In this document: one piece after another, positions 57,168-64,000 of the stretch
Position numbering within the stretch: position 1 is the stretch's first letter
Layout: every line of letters begins with the position of its first letter
The notes under the pieces: model-generated
What the model was told of the DNA's origin: nothing
The model's input: the letters and a program-made list of their open reading frames with translations, nothing else
Database searches by the model: none
Translations under genes and position numbers: made by a program
DNA from: Cupriavidus sp. UYMMa02A
GTDB lineage: Bacteria > Pseudomonadota > Gammaproteobacteria > Burkholderiales > Burkholderiaceae
Length of the DNA: 64,000 bases
Direction of reading: 5' to 3'
Assembly (NCBI GenBank): GCA_001725945.1
Contig: LRMT01000042.1
Span: 60,258 to 124,257, forward strand

Positions 57168-58264
57168 ATGGCGGAGGCAAATCTGAGCATCCGTGCGCGC
57201 CTGGGCGCCAGCTTCGGGCTGGTTCGTACTCTTGTCGGGCGCGGCGATCGGCACTGGCCTGGCACAACTGCAGGGCAGCGACGCGGTGCGCTACACCATA
57301 GTCGGCCTCGGACTGGCGGCACTGGCGGCGGCCATTGCCGGCGCCTTGTGGCTGGCTGCCGGAATCGAGCGGCCGCTGGCCGCCGCCGTCTACATCGCCG
57401 AGACCGTGCGCCGGCGACCTGAGCCAGGACTTCGATACCGAGCAGGGCGGCGCATTCGGCCGGCTGCTCGGCGGCATGGGCAAGATGGAGGACATCCTCA
57501 CGGACCTGGTCAGCCGGATCAAGGATTCGACCGATTCGATCGCCGATGCTTCGCAGCAGATCGCCGAGGGCAATACCGACCTGTCGCAGCGCACCGAGGA
57601 GCAGGCGGCAACGCTGCAGGAGACGGCGTCCAGCATGGGCAGCCTGACTGACATGGTGCGGCGCAATGCCGAACGCGCTCACGCCGCCAACGATATTGCC
57701 TCGAATGCCACGGCGATCGCCGAGCGCGGCGGCGTGGTCGTCAACGACGTGGTGCAGACCATGCAGGCGATCAGCGCCAGCTCGAACAAGGTGGTCGAGA
57801 TCATCCAGGTCATCGAGGGCATTGCCTTCCAGACCAACATCCTGGCCCTCAATGCCGCTGTGGAAGCAGCGCGTGCGGGCGAGCAGGGCCGCGGCTTTGC
57901 CGTCGTGGCCGGCGAGGTGCGCACGCTCGCGCAGCGCAGCGCCACCGCCGCGAAGGAAATCCGCGTGCTGATCGGCGATTCCGCCCGGCAGGTCGAGGGC
58001 GGGGCGGTGCTGGTCGACAAGGCCGGCCAGACCATGGAAGAGATCCAGCAGGCGGTCCGCAGTGTCACGGGCATCCTCTCCGAGATCTCGGTGGCTTCGC
58101 GCGACCAGAGCGCCAGCATCGAGCAGGTCAACCAGGCCGTGGCGCAGATGGACGCCGTCACGCAACAGAACGCGGCGCTGGTGGAGCAGGCTGCCGCTGC
58201 TTCGGGATCTCTTGCGGACCAGGCCCACCAGCTTCAGGGCGTGGTGGGCGAGTTCAAGCTGTAA
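57168..58264 (+). CDS. methyl-accepting chemotaxis protein without periplasmic ligand domain, two frameshifts
   Basis: About 365 residues. [17 protein letters not shown], then after a shift near 57225 two adjacent hydrophobic segments ([16 protein letters not shown] and [20 protein letters not shown]) separated by only about ten residues, so there is almost no periplasmic loop. After a second shift near 57412 the cytoplasmic part is standard: methylation helices ([20 protein letters not shown]) and the CheA/CheW hairpin tip ([20 protein letters not shown] ... [19 protein letters not shown]). The receptor either senses an internal or membrane signal or has lost its sensor domain. Controlled by the sigma-28 promoter at 57088. 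Confidence 0.85.
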
Positions 58265-58367
58265 GCAGATCGCGCCGGGCATTGCACCGGCCTCGCAATC
58301 CGCAGTACCCTCTGCGCGAGGCGACAGGCACATGCCGCCACATTCCCCATCGCAGAGGAGCTCCCCC

Positions 58368-58685
58368 ATGCCTTGCAGACGCCAGTTTCTCGGATACCTG
58401 CCGCTTGCCGTGTCCGGCGGCGTGGCCCTCACCGGGCTGCTCGGCAGCCGCGCCGCCCGCGCCGCAATGCTGGCCGAGCAGGATCCGCAGGCGCAGAAGC
58501 TCGGCTACAAGGCCGACACCACCAAGGTGGATCCGGAAAAATTTCCCGGCCACAAGATCAGCCAGACCTGCGGCAACTGCCAGCTTTACCAGGGGGACAC
58601 GGGCAGCGCGGCCGGCGGCTGCGCGCTGTTCGGCGCCAAGGAAGTGGCTGGCGCCGGCTGGTGCAGCGCCTGGGAGCAGGGCTGA
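58368..58685 (+). CDS. high-potential iron-sulfur protein (HiPIP)
   Basis: 105 residues from ATG 58368 after a GGAG site. CRRQFLGYLPLAVSGGVALT is a Tat signal for export of the folded protein. The [4Fe-4S] cluster is held by Cys residues in QTCGNCQLYQG, GGCALFGAK and GWCSAW, the standard C-x2-C-...-C-...-C HiPIP pattern. Periplasmic one-electron carrier between cytochrome bc1-type complexes and oxidases or reductases. Single gene, 103 bp after the chemoreceptor gene. Confidence 0.93.
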   Translation: MPCRRQFLGYLPLAVSGGVALTGLLGSRAARAAMLAEQDPQAQKLGYKADTTKVDPEKFPGHKISQTCGNCQLYQGDTGSAAGGCALFGAKEVAGAGWCSAWEQG

Positions 58686-58712
58686 ATTCCGCGCCGTCCA
58701 TGCCCCGCCACC

Positions 58713-59348
58713 ATGAATACAGGAATGTCCATGACGAGCCAGACCCCTGACCCTGATGCCCGACGTCTCGCGCCGGCCACTGAGCGCAACCGGGAACCGA
58801 TCCTTGCCGTGCTGCGCAACGCGCTGCCGGCGACCGGCACGGTGCTGGAGATTGCCAGCGGCACCGGCCAGCACGCGGTGCACTTTGCCGCGGCGCTGCC
58901 GGGCTTGACCTGGCAGCCAAGCGATCCCGACGGAGCGGCACGCGCGTCGATTGCCGCCTGGATCCATCACAGCGGCCTGACCAACGTGCGTGCGCCGCTG
59001 GCACTCGATGTGTGCGCGCAGCCGTGGGGCATTGACGCTGCCGATGCCGTGGTCTGCATCAACATGATCCACATCTCGCCGTGGGCGGCCGCACAGGCGT
59101 TGTTTGCCGGCGCGGGCCGGCTGCTGGGGCCTGGCGGCGTGTTGTTCCTGTATGGACCCTACAGGCGGGGCGGTGCGCACACCGCCCCGAGCAATGCCGC
59201 GTTCGATGCGCAACTGCGCGCGACAGATCCGGAATGGGGCGTGCGCGACATGGAGGACGTGATCGCGCTGGGCGAGGCGCAGGGCATGCGCTGCGACGCG
59301 CCGGTGGCCATGCCGGCCAATAACTTCAGCCTCGTGTTCCGGAAATAA
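58713..59348 (+). CDS. DUF938 family SAM-dependent methyltransferase
   Basis: 211 residues from ATG 58713; later starts at 58725 or 58731 are possible. PATERNREPILAVLRNALPA is the family's opening, VLEIASGTGQHAVHFAAALP is the SAM-binding motif I, QPSDPDGAARASIAAWIHHS follows, and VVCINMIHISPWAAAQALFA and GPGGVLFLYGPYRRGGAHTA complete the Rossmann part. Members are predicted class I methyltransferases; substrate unknown. Frame intact. Confidence 0.9.
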   Translation: MNTGMSMTSQTPDPDARRLAPATERNREPILAVLRNALPATGTVLEIASGTGQHAVHFAAALPGLTWQPSDPDGAARASIAAWIHHSGLTNVRAPLALDVCAQPWGIDAADAVVCINMIHISPWAAAQALFAGAGRLLGPGGVLFLYGPYRRGGAHTAPSNAAFDAQLRATDPEWGVRDMEDVIALGEAQGMRCDAPVAMPANNFSLVFRK

Positions 59349-59394
59349 AGCTTCCGGCCGCGGTTCCCGGCGCGGATTGCATGCTTGCCGGCCG

Positions 59395-60536
59395 TCAGAA
59401 TGCCTCGTTGATCTGGAAGTACACGCCGCGGGTCTGCCGCCCGAAGCCCGCGTCGAGGCGCACGTTGACGCGCGGCTTGAACTCGAAGCGGTAGCCAATG
59501 CCCGCATTGGGTAGCCAGTGGGCCGAGGCCAGGTCGCCGGGTTTGCCCGCAATGGCTCCGGCTCCGGCCCAGAACACCATGCCATGGCGGCCGGTAATGT
59601 GCATGCGGTACTCGACCTGGGTCTCGATCACATTGCGGTCGCGGTACTGGCCGAGGAAATAGCCGCGCATGCGCTTTTTGTCGCCAAGCTGGGACAGCAT
59701 ATTCCACGGCACGTCGCCCCAGCTGAAGCGGCCATAGATGTCGAAAGCCAGCACATCGCACTCGCGCATGCGGTGGTAGCGGTCGTACGACCATTCCAGC
59801 GTTTCGAAATCCGTATTGCTGCCCATGCCGCGCCGATAGATGGCCGCGTTGAGCAGCACCGCTTGGCCGGTATAGGGATTGGGCAGGAAATCGCGCGTGT
59901 CGTAGGAAAAATGCGCGGTCACGCCCGAACTGAACACGTGCGGGCCGTTAGGGTCCGTGGCCAGCGCACTGGCATCGCCGCGCGCGAGCTTGTTGGCATC
60001 GTCGTTCTGGATCGAGATCCCGGCGCCGATGAAGGTGTTGGGCCGCACACGCATCAAGATCCGGGGCTGCAGGAAGAACTCGCGCTTGGTGTAGTCCTCT
60101 TTGTTGGCATCGTTGACGGCGCGGTCGTAGCCGATGCCCCAGTACGACGTCGGCATGTTCACCAGCGCGCCCGATAGCACGAAGCGGTAGCTGTCGTCGG
60201 CAAAGAACGTGGTGTTGTCGACGCCAATGCCCACGGCGCCGCGCGCGAGACAAAGCCGCGCAGGTTCAGCGTAGAGATCTGCGTGTCCGCGGCCGCGTTG
60301 CCGGGCTTGTACAGGCCCACCGCCGCCATGCCCACCCCGAGGCCCATCTCCGGGTTGTAGAACGGCCCGGGCAGCACGCCCCAGTCCATGCCGTGACTCA
60401 GGTCCACCTCCTTTGACGCGCCCAGCTTCGTCAGCAGCCGGTCGAGCCACCCGGCTTCCTCGGCGCGGGCGCCGCCGGGCACCATCAGCGTAGCCACCAG
60501 GGCGGTGAGGGTGGCAAGGAGCCTGGGTCGGGGCAT
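59395..60536 (-). CDS. BamA/TamA (Omp85/surface antigen)-type outer-membrane beta-barrel protein, one frameshift
   Basis: Signal peptide RLLATLTALVATLMVPGGARA from ATG 60536, then VLPGPFYNPEMGLGVGMAAV, and after a shift near 60250 barrel strands such as RFVLSGALVNMPTSYWGIGY, REFFLQPRILMRVRPNTFIG, FSYDTRDFLPNPYTGQAVLL, KRMRGYFLGQYRDRNVIETQ (the conserved RGY-x-GxYRD loop of Omp85 barrels) and a C-terminal strand ending in Phe. About 380 residues. No POTRA domain is evident, so this is a barrel-only member. Transported cargo unknown. It follows a broken secreted-protein gene on the same strand. Confidence 0.85.
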
Positions 60537-60971
60537 GAGGGGGTTCCGTTGGACCGGTTATGAATCCGCGACTGGTCGAAGCGCACGAAGTCCGCCGGGC
60601 GCAGTGGCGCGTTGCCGCCCGACACCTGCAGGCCGCTCAACTGGTAGCGCTGGGGCCCGTCGAAGTACGAGTACCCGATGTCATACGGATTGGGCAGGTC
60701 ATAGCCCTTGTCGATCACGCGCTGCGCGAAGAAAGGCAGCGCGCGATCCCACTGGCGCGGCGGCTCGCCTGTGTCAGGCTGGGCCTGCGGGCCGACGTAG
60801 CCGCGGTAAGTTCCTGAGCCCGACGTACTTGGCACCGAGCTCGTGGTGGCCGCAGCTTCGCCCGCCGCCTGCTACCCATGCCGCCGCTGACAGCGGCGCC
60901 AGTAGTGCGGCGGCCAGGGACCACCATGCGGTGAGCCGGTAGCACGCTGCCAGGTTTCTCCCTTGTGCCAT
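60537..60971 (-). pseudogene. secreted/outer-membrane protein fragment, frameshifted and probably truncated
   Basis: Begins ATG 60971 with a signal peptide (LTAWWSLAAALLAPLSAAAW). It changes frame near 60815 and continues YRGYVGPQAQPDTGEPPRQW, FFAQRVIDKGYDLPNPYDIG, YFDGPQRYQLSGLQVSGGNA, FVRFDQSRIHNRSN, then runs into the start of the barrel gene. The sequence looks like the N-terminal part of a longer envelope protein whose C-terminal part is missing, but I do not know the full-length family well. It may be a remnant joined to the barrel gene by deletion. Exact end uncertain. Confidence 0.5.
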
Positions 60972-61107
60972 GCTGCCCCTTGTTTTCTGCCAGGCAGGCG
61001 ATGAAAACGATACTTGCGCAGCATGGCAGCCTTAGCAATGGCTGGGGAGGTTTTGGCGGAAAGACTCAGATCGCGACGGGAAAACGCTTATATCCGCGCC
61101 GCGTCGG

Positions 61108-61595
61108 TCACACTGACAGCAGTCCGTGGCGCCGATGCCATTCTTGCAGGGACTCGGCCGGCCACGTCCCGCAGCGCACGTGGCCCTTGCCGCGCGGCAC
61201 GTCCACCCATTCCGGCGCGAAGTCCAGCGCGGCTTCCACCACTTCCGGCGGCTTTGGCAGCGGAGTATCGATGGCCGATGCATGGGGATGGACCAGGTGG
61301 GGCCAGCGCGGGTCGAACAGCCACAGCGCGCTGCCGCATTTGAGGCAGAAATGCCGCTGCGCCGGCGAGCGCGTCGCGCGCTTGCCCGGCTCGCGCATGA
61401 CGGCGTGGTAGATGCCCAGATGCTTGCGGCCGCGTACGCGCAGCGTCGCGGCATCGCCGCCGAGGTTGATGGCATAGCCGCCGCTGCCGGCGGTCTTGCG
61501 GCAGATCGAGCAGTGGCAATGCATGAATGGGTAGGGCGAATCCGATTCCAGCGAGAAGCGCACGGCGCCGCAATGGCACGAGCCTCGAGATGCAT
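61108..61595 (-). CDS. GFA family protein (glutathione-dependent formaldehyde-activating fold), one frameshift
   Basis: ATG 61595 gives MHLEA; one missing base near 61580 leads to SCHCGAVRFSLESDSPYPFM, the typical start of the family. HCHCSICRKTAGSGGYAINL and HFCLKCGSALWLFDPRWPHL supply the remaining Cys pairs for two zinc ions. About 163 residues. Members are zinc proteins of the Mss4-like fold; only some adduct formaldehyde to glutathione, so the role is open. Single gene upstream of the barrel genes. Confidence 0.87.
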
Positions 61596-61717
61596 GGTAT
61601 GGCCTCCTGTTGGCTATGCGGAATGCCATTGACTGTAGGAGATGTGCCGCGCCGTGCAAAAGGATCGTTCGCCACGGCACCGCCGCCGATATCCTGGCGC
61701 AAGAGCCGCAGCGGCGG

Positions 61718-62389
61718 CTACATCGCCTTGCGGAACGTCAGGTTGATCCGCTCGCGTCCGAGCAGCGGGTGGTCGCCGTCGGCCAGCGGCGCCACGCCGT
61801 GGAAAGCCAGGCGCGAGGGGCCGCCCCATACCACCACGTCGCCATGCGCAAGGCGTATGCGTGCCGGGCGGTCGGCGCGGCGCAGCCCGCCGAACAGGAA
61901 CACCGCCGGCAAGCCCAGCGACACTGACACGATCGGCGCGCGCAGGTCGCGCTCATCGCGGTCCTGGTGCAAGGACAGGCGTGTGCCGGGCTCATAACGG
62001 TTGATCAGGCAGGCATCCGGCGCAAACTCGGCAAAACCCGCGTCGGCGGCGGCGCGCGTGGCCAGGTCAAGGAATGCCGCCGGCATGACGGGCCACGGCT
62101 CGCCGCTGAGCGGATCGTGTGGGTCGTAGCGGTAGCCTGTCCGGTCCGAGACCCAGCCGGCCTGCCCGCAATTGGTCATGGCTACCGACATGCGCAGGCC
62201 GCCCGGTGTGATCATGTGGCGCCAGGGCGCGCGCCCGATGATCACGCAAATTTCATCGAGCAATTGCGGCGCCAGCGTGCGCGCAAAGCCGCGCAGCACC
62301 ACGGCACCGTCAGCGAGTGGCTCGCGCACGCCGCCCGCAGCGTGCCCGTCATCCGGGGCATCGAGATTGTCGAAGAGGTCGAAAGTCAT
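61718..62389 (-). CDS. alkB: AlkB, DNA/RNA alkylation-repair dioxygenase
   Basis: 223 residues, intact. Fe(II)/2-oxoglutarate enzyme that removes methyl groups from 1-methyladenine and 3-methylcytosine. LADGAVVLRGFARTLAPQLL, WRHMITPGGLRMSVAMTNCG, GWVSDRTGYRYDPHDPLSGE, then CLINRYEPGTRLSLHQDRDE with the iron-binding His and Asp, VVVWGGPSRLAFHGVAPLAD with the second His, and RERINLTFRKA with the 2-oxoglutarate-binding Arg pair. The order and spacing match E. coli AlkB. Start 62389 overlaps the toxin gene stop by four bases, so it may be read from the toxin-antitoxin transcript. Confidence 0.95.
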   Translation of the reverse strand: MTFDLFDNLDAPDDGHAAGGVREPLADGAVVLRGFARTLAPQLLDEICVIIGRAPWRHMITPGGLRMSVAMTNCGQAGWVSDRTGYRYDPHDPLSGEPWPVMPAAFLDLATRAAADAGFAEFAPDACLINRYEPGTRLSLHQDRDERDLRAPIVSVSLGLPAVFLFGGLRRADRPARIRLAHGDVVVWGGPSRLAFHGVAPLADGDHPLLGRERINLTFRKAM

Positions 62390-62781
62390 GGCACAGGCAG
62401 TACAGCCTGATTACTCGGCTTCCGTCGCGTACCCAGCTCGCGCTGATGGCGAATCGAGAGCACTAGTACGCGGGACTCCGAGTGCGCGTACAAGACCACG
62501 TGCGAATGAAGGACATACTCTCGAAAGTCTGGCACTCCCGCTTCTGCGGCCAGGCTAAGCAGTTCGTTGAGCCGTGCCAATTCCTGGCCACCGCTTGCGG
62601 CAAGCATCTCGGCCGGACGGCCAAGAAGAGGATGCGCCATAACGAGATCACGAAACCTGTAGATCTGCTCCCATAGCGAGGCCATTCTCCCAGGCGCCGA
62701 AGCTGCGTCCTGGTGCAACATGAACGCTTCGATGATCTCCAGCCGCTCCTGGAAGGTTTGGGCAAAATCAACCCGCCTCAT
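62386..62781 (-). CDS. type II toxin of the RelE/ParE superfamily
   Basis: 131 residues. FAQTFQERLEIIEAFMLHQD, HPLLGRPAEMLAASGGQELA and VLHSHVVLYAHSESRVLVLS IRHQREL follow the ParE/RelE order of helix hairpin plus beta sheet with a late IRHQ-type strand. It would act in the cytoplasm on gyrase or ribosome-bound mRNA; which is not decidable. It follows its antitoxin with a 4-bp overlap (ATGA), the normal arrangement. Confidence 0.85.
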   Translation of the reverse strand: MRRVDFAQTFQERLEIIEAFMLHQDAASAPGRMASLWEQIYRFRDLVMAHPLLGRPAEMLAASGGQELARLNELLSLAAEAGVPDFREYVLHSHVVLYAHSESRVLVLSIRHQRELGTRRKPSNQAVLPVP

Positions 62782-63077
62782 TTGCGAGGTTCTCGACGTC
62801 GTAGCATCGACTCCTGCATCTCCTCCAGGGACTTTACCCGGCCCTCGAGACCGTCTTTGATACCGCGCTCCGCATCCGCCATCATGAGCAGCCGGCCCTG
62901 CTCTCGCCGTTCCAGATCGTGGTAGTAGTCCAGCTTCCTGGCGTCGACGAGCGCGACAAAGGCCGTACCGTTCTTCGTCAGAAGCTTCTCGGCTCCCGCG
63001 ACAACGTCTTCGGCCAGTTCCGTCAGTCGTGAGCGGGCCTCGCTGATGGGAACGACATCTTGGGCACGAATCGACAT
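62778..63077 (-). CDS. Phd/YefM-family antitoxin
   Basis: 99 residues from ATG 63077 after AAGGAT. DVVPISEARSRLTELAEDVV and LTKNGTAFVALVDARKLDYY are the Phd/YefM DNA-binding and dimerisation region; the remainder (EGRVKSLEEMQESMLRRREP) is the toxin-binding tail. Represses its own operon with the toxin and neutralises it. An 11-bp inverted repeat upstream (63091-63126) is the likely operator. The upstream in-frame extension is rejected because of this operator and the ribosome site. Confidence 0.87.
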   Translation of the reverse strand: MSIRAQDVVPISEARSRLTELAEDVVAGAEKLLTKNGTAFVALVDARKLDYYHDLERREQGRLLMMADAERGIKDGLEGRVKSLEEMQESMLRRREPRK

Positions 63078-63090
63078 TGACGTATCCTTT

Positions 63091-63126
63091 ACGAAATTTG
63101 TTAATGAAAAGATAGACAAATTCCGT
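63091..63126 (-). promoter_or_regulatory. inverted-repeat operator of the toxin-antitoxin operon
   Basis: ACGAAATTTGT (63091-63101) and ACAAATTCCGT (63116-63126) match as inverted repeats at 10 of 11 positions. The A/T-rich centre should contain the promoter, 14 bp ahead of the antitoxin start. Confidence 0.65.
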
Positions 63127-63184
63127 AATGCGGTCAAGCGATGGCTTACCGCCCAGACCACTGCAGTTCTATGCTCCCATCCAA

Positions 63185-63222
63185 AACAAAAAGTGCAGGA
63201 GAGGCTAGAACTCATCCTGCAC
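63185..63222 (-). terminator. rho-independent terminator downstream of fliK
   Basis: On the minus strand GTGCAGGA (63222-63215) pairs with TCCTGCAC (63200-63193), followed by TTTTTGTTTT. It is placed about 60 bp after the fliK stop. Confidence 0.85.
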
Positions 63223-63283
63223 ATTCGTTTGCCTCCTAAGCCTGGGTAGCCCTTGTGCTTGAGGCGCCTGAGGCGCTTGGCGC

Positions 63284-64000
63284 TCACACAAAGGTATCGA
63301 CTTCCCCCCGGGCCAGCACGCGTGCCGGACGAGCCGGCGCAGCGTCAGGCGTTGATCCGGACTCGCGCCGGCCACGTTCGTGCCGAAGCCCGAATGGCCG
63401 CGGCTGTTGCCGGCCTGCTGCTGCTGCTGGCCATTGCCGGTCTGCCCGGCAAAGCTGTCGGCGCCGACCGAGGTGTGGCCGAGCTGGATGCCGCTTTCGG
63501 ACAGTGCGGTACGCAGGTGCGGCAGCGCGGCTTCCACCGCGGCGCGCACGGCCTGGTGCGGGGAAACGAACTGCGCCTGGGCCTGGTCGTTGACGACGTT
63601 GAGCACCACCTTCAGCGGGCCCAGGTCGGGCGGGTTGAGCTGCAGCTCGGCGCTCTGGCTGCCTTGCCCGGTCAACCGGATCATCTGCTGGCCCAGCGCC
63701 TGCGGCCACTGCGTATCGTTCAGCGGCGGTGCCACCACCGGGCGGGCGGCTGCGGCAACGGCGGCCGGAGCGGAGGAAGGGGACTGGTTCGCCAGCGCCG
63801 CGGCAATCGCCGGTGCGGCACCATCGTTCTGGGCGGCCACTGCGGTATCGCCAGTCTGGGCGGCAACCTGCGCCTGCGCGAACGGCGCCGCAGCAGGTTT
63901 GCTGTCCTGAGCCGCGCCGTCGGCGCGCTGCAGCGCCACGTGGTGCGGCTGACCGGCGCCAGGCTGGCCCTGGCTGTCGGCAAACTGGCCGGCGTGGCCC
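63284..64000 (-). CDS. fliK: flagellar hook-length control protein FliK, C-terminal part, one frameshift
   Basis: The gene runs off the right edge; only the 3' part is seen. An Ala/Gln/Pro-rich low-complexity linker (rod-like hook-length region) precedes the conserved Flg_hook domain: WPQALGQQMIRLTGQGSQSA, AELQLNPPDLGPLKVVLNVV, QAQFVSPHQAVRAAVEAALP, HLRTALSESGIQLGHTSVGA, followed by a QQQQQ tract. The frame shifts near 63310 to finish RPARVLARGEVDTFV. FliK is secreted through the flagellar export gate and switches substrate specificity when the hook reaches length. This end of the window therefore borders flagellar genes. Confidence 0.9.
   Translation of the reverse strand, partial: GPRRPVCRQPGPAWRRSAAPRGAAARRRRGSGQQTCCGAVRAGAGCRPDWRYRSGRPERWCRTGDCRGAGEPVPFLRSGRRCRSRPPGGGTAAERYAVAAGAGPADDPVDRARQPERRAAAQPARPGPAEGGAQRRQRPGPGAVRFPAPGRARRGGSRAAAPAYRTVRKRHPARPHLGRRRQLCRADRQWPAAAAGRQQPRPFGLRHERGRRESGSTPDAAPARPARVLARGEVDTFV

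Overview
The window reads as chromosomal DNA of a GC-rich betaproteobacterium, most likely Burkholderiaceae and close to Cupriavidus or Ralstonia. The basis is the GC-biased third codon positions, three orphan Bug-type periplasmic receptors, a Gram-negative general porin, a beta-keto-acid cleavage enzyme, an AAHS aromatic transporter, a HiPIP, and flagellar fliK. No rRNA, tRNA, CRISPR array, transposase or phage gene was seen. About half of the genes need one or more frame changes to give a full-length family member (roughly 45 in 64 kb). These hit housekeeping-type genes (cold-shock protein, fliK) as well as catabolic ones and follow gene length, so low-quality sequence is more likely than decay. 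Affected genes are annotated across the breaks.

Region 1 (1-8783, + strand) is a catabolic operon: FAH-fold hydrolase, quinone-reductase-like MDR, acyl-CoA ligase, a two-subunit molybdopterin enzyme of the pyrogallol transhydroxylase / resorcinol hydroxylase type, and a porin. The large subunit has an unusual N-terminal extension resembling an SCP2 domain. The small subunit lacks the ligands of one iron-sulfur cluster.

Region 2 (8.9-28 kb) holds several catabolic units: SDRs, a BKACE/Bug/quinone-reductase operon, a Usp-hemerythrin fusion, a MalT-like LuxR regulator beside an FMN alpha-hydroxy-acid oxidase, two AraC-type regulators, a TauD-type dioxygenase, and a Bug/serine-hydrolase/reductase/SDR operon. 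Two promoters, upstream of the SDR at 9224 and between araC and the dioxygenase at 20.66 kb, share the same 16-bp direct repeat at a 21-bp period and a similarly placed -10-like hexamer. This defines a likely AraC-type regulon.

Region 3 (28.4-36.1 kb) carries an omega-aminotransferase with a divergent LysR, a second LysR convergent with a D-amino-acid-dehydrogenase-like flavoprotein, a third Bug receptor, a cold-shock gene and small unknowns. A ~90-nt intergenic element ending in a terminator at 35.5 kb has a relative at 44.6 kb.

Region 4 (36.2-44.5 kb) is a TetR-controlled aromatic cluster: alpha/beta hydrolase, VOC protein, small unknown protein, aryl-CoA ligase, NicE-like maleate isomerase, salicylyl-CoA-5-hydroxylase-like FAD hydroxylase and AAHS transporter. 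It suggests a CoA-dependent route ending in maleate and then fumarate.

Region 5 (45-64 kb) is mixed core and accessory: acetyltransferases, an XRE-cupin regulator, nitronate monooxygenase, LysR, Ohr, a P450 with a missing ExxR motif, ABM monooxygenase, TauE, PHB-depolymerase-type esterase, ferredoxin, YigZ, PhoX phosphatase with a Pho box, a sigma-28-controlled chemoreceptor lacking a periplasmic domain, HiPIP, DUF938 methyltransferase, a BamA/TamA-type barrel, GFA, AlkB, a ParE/Phd-type toxin-antitoxin pair, and the 3' end of fliK.
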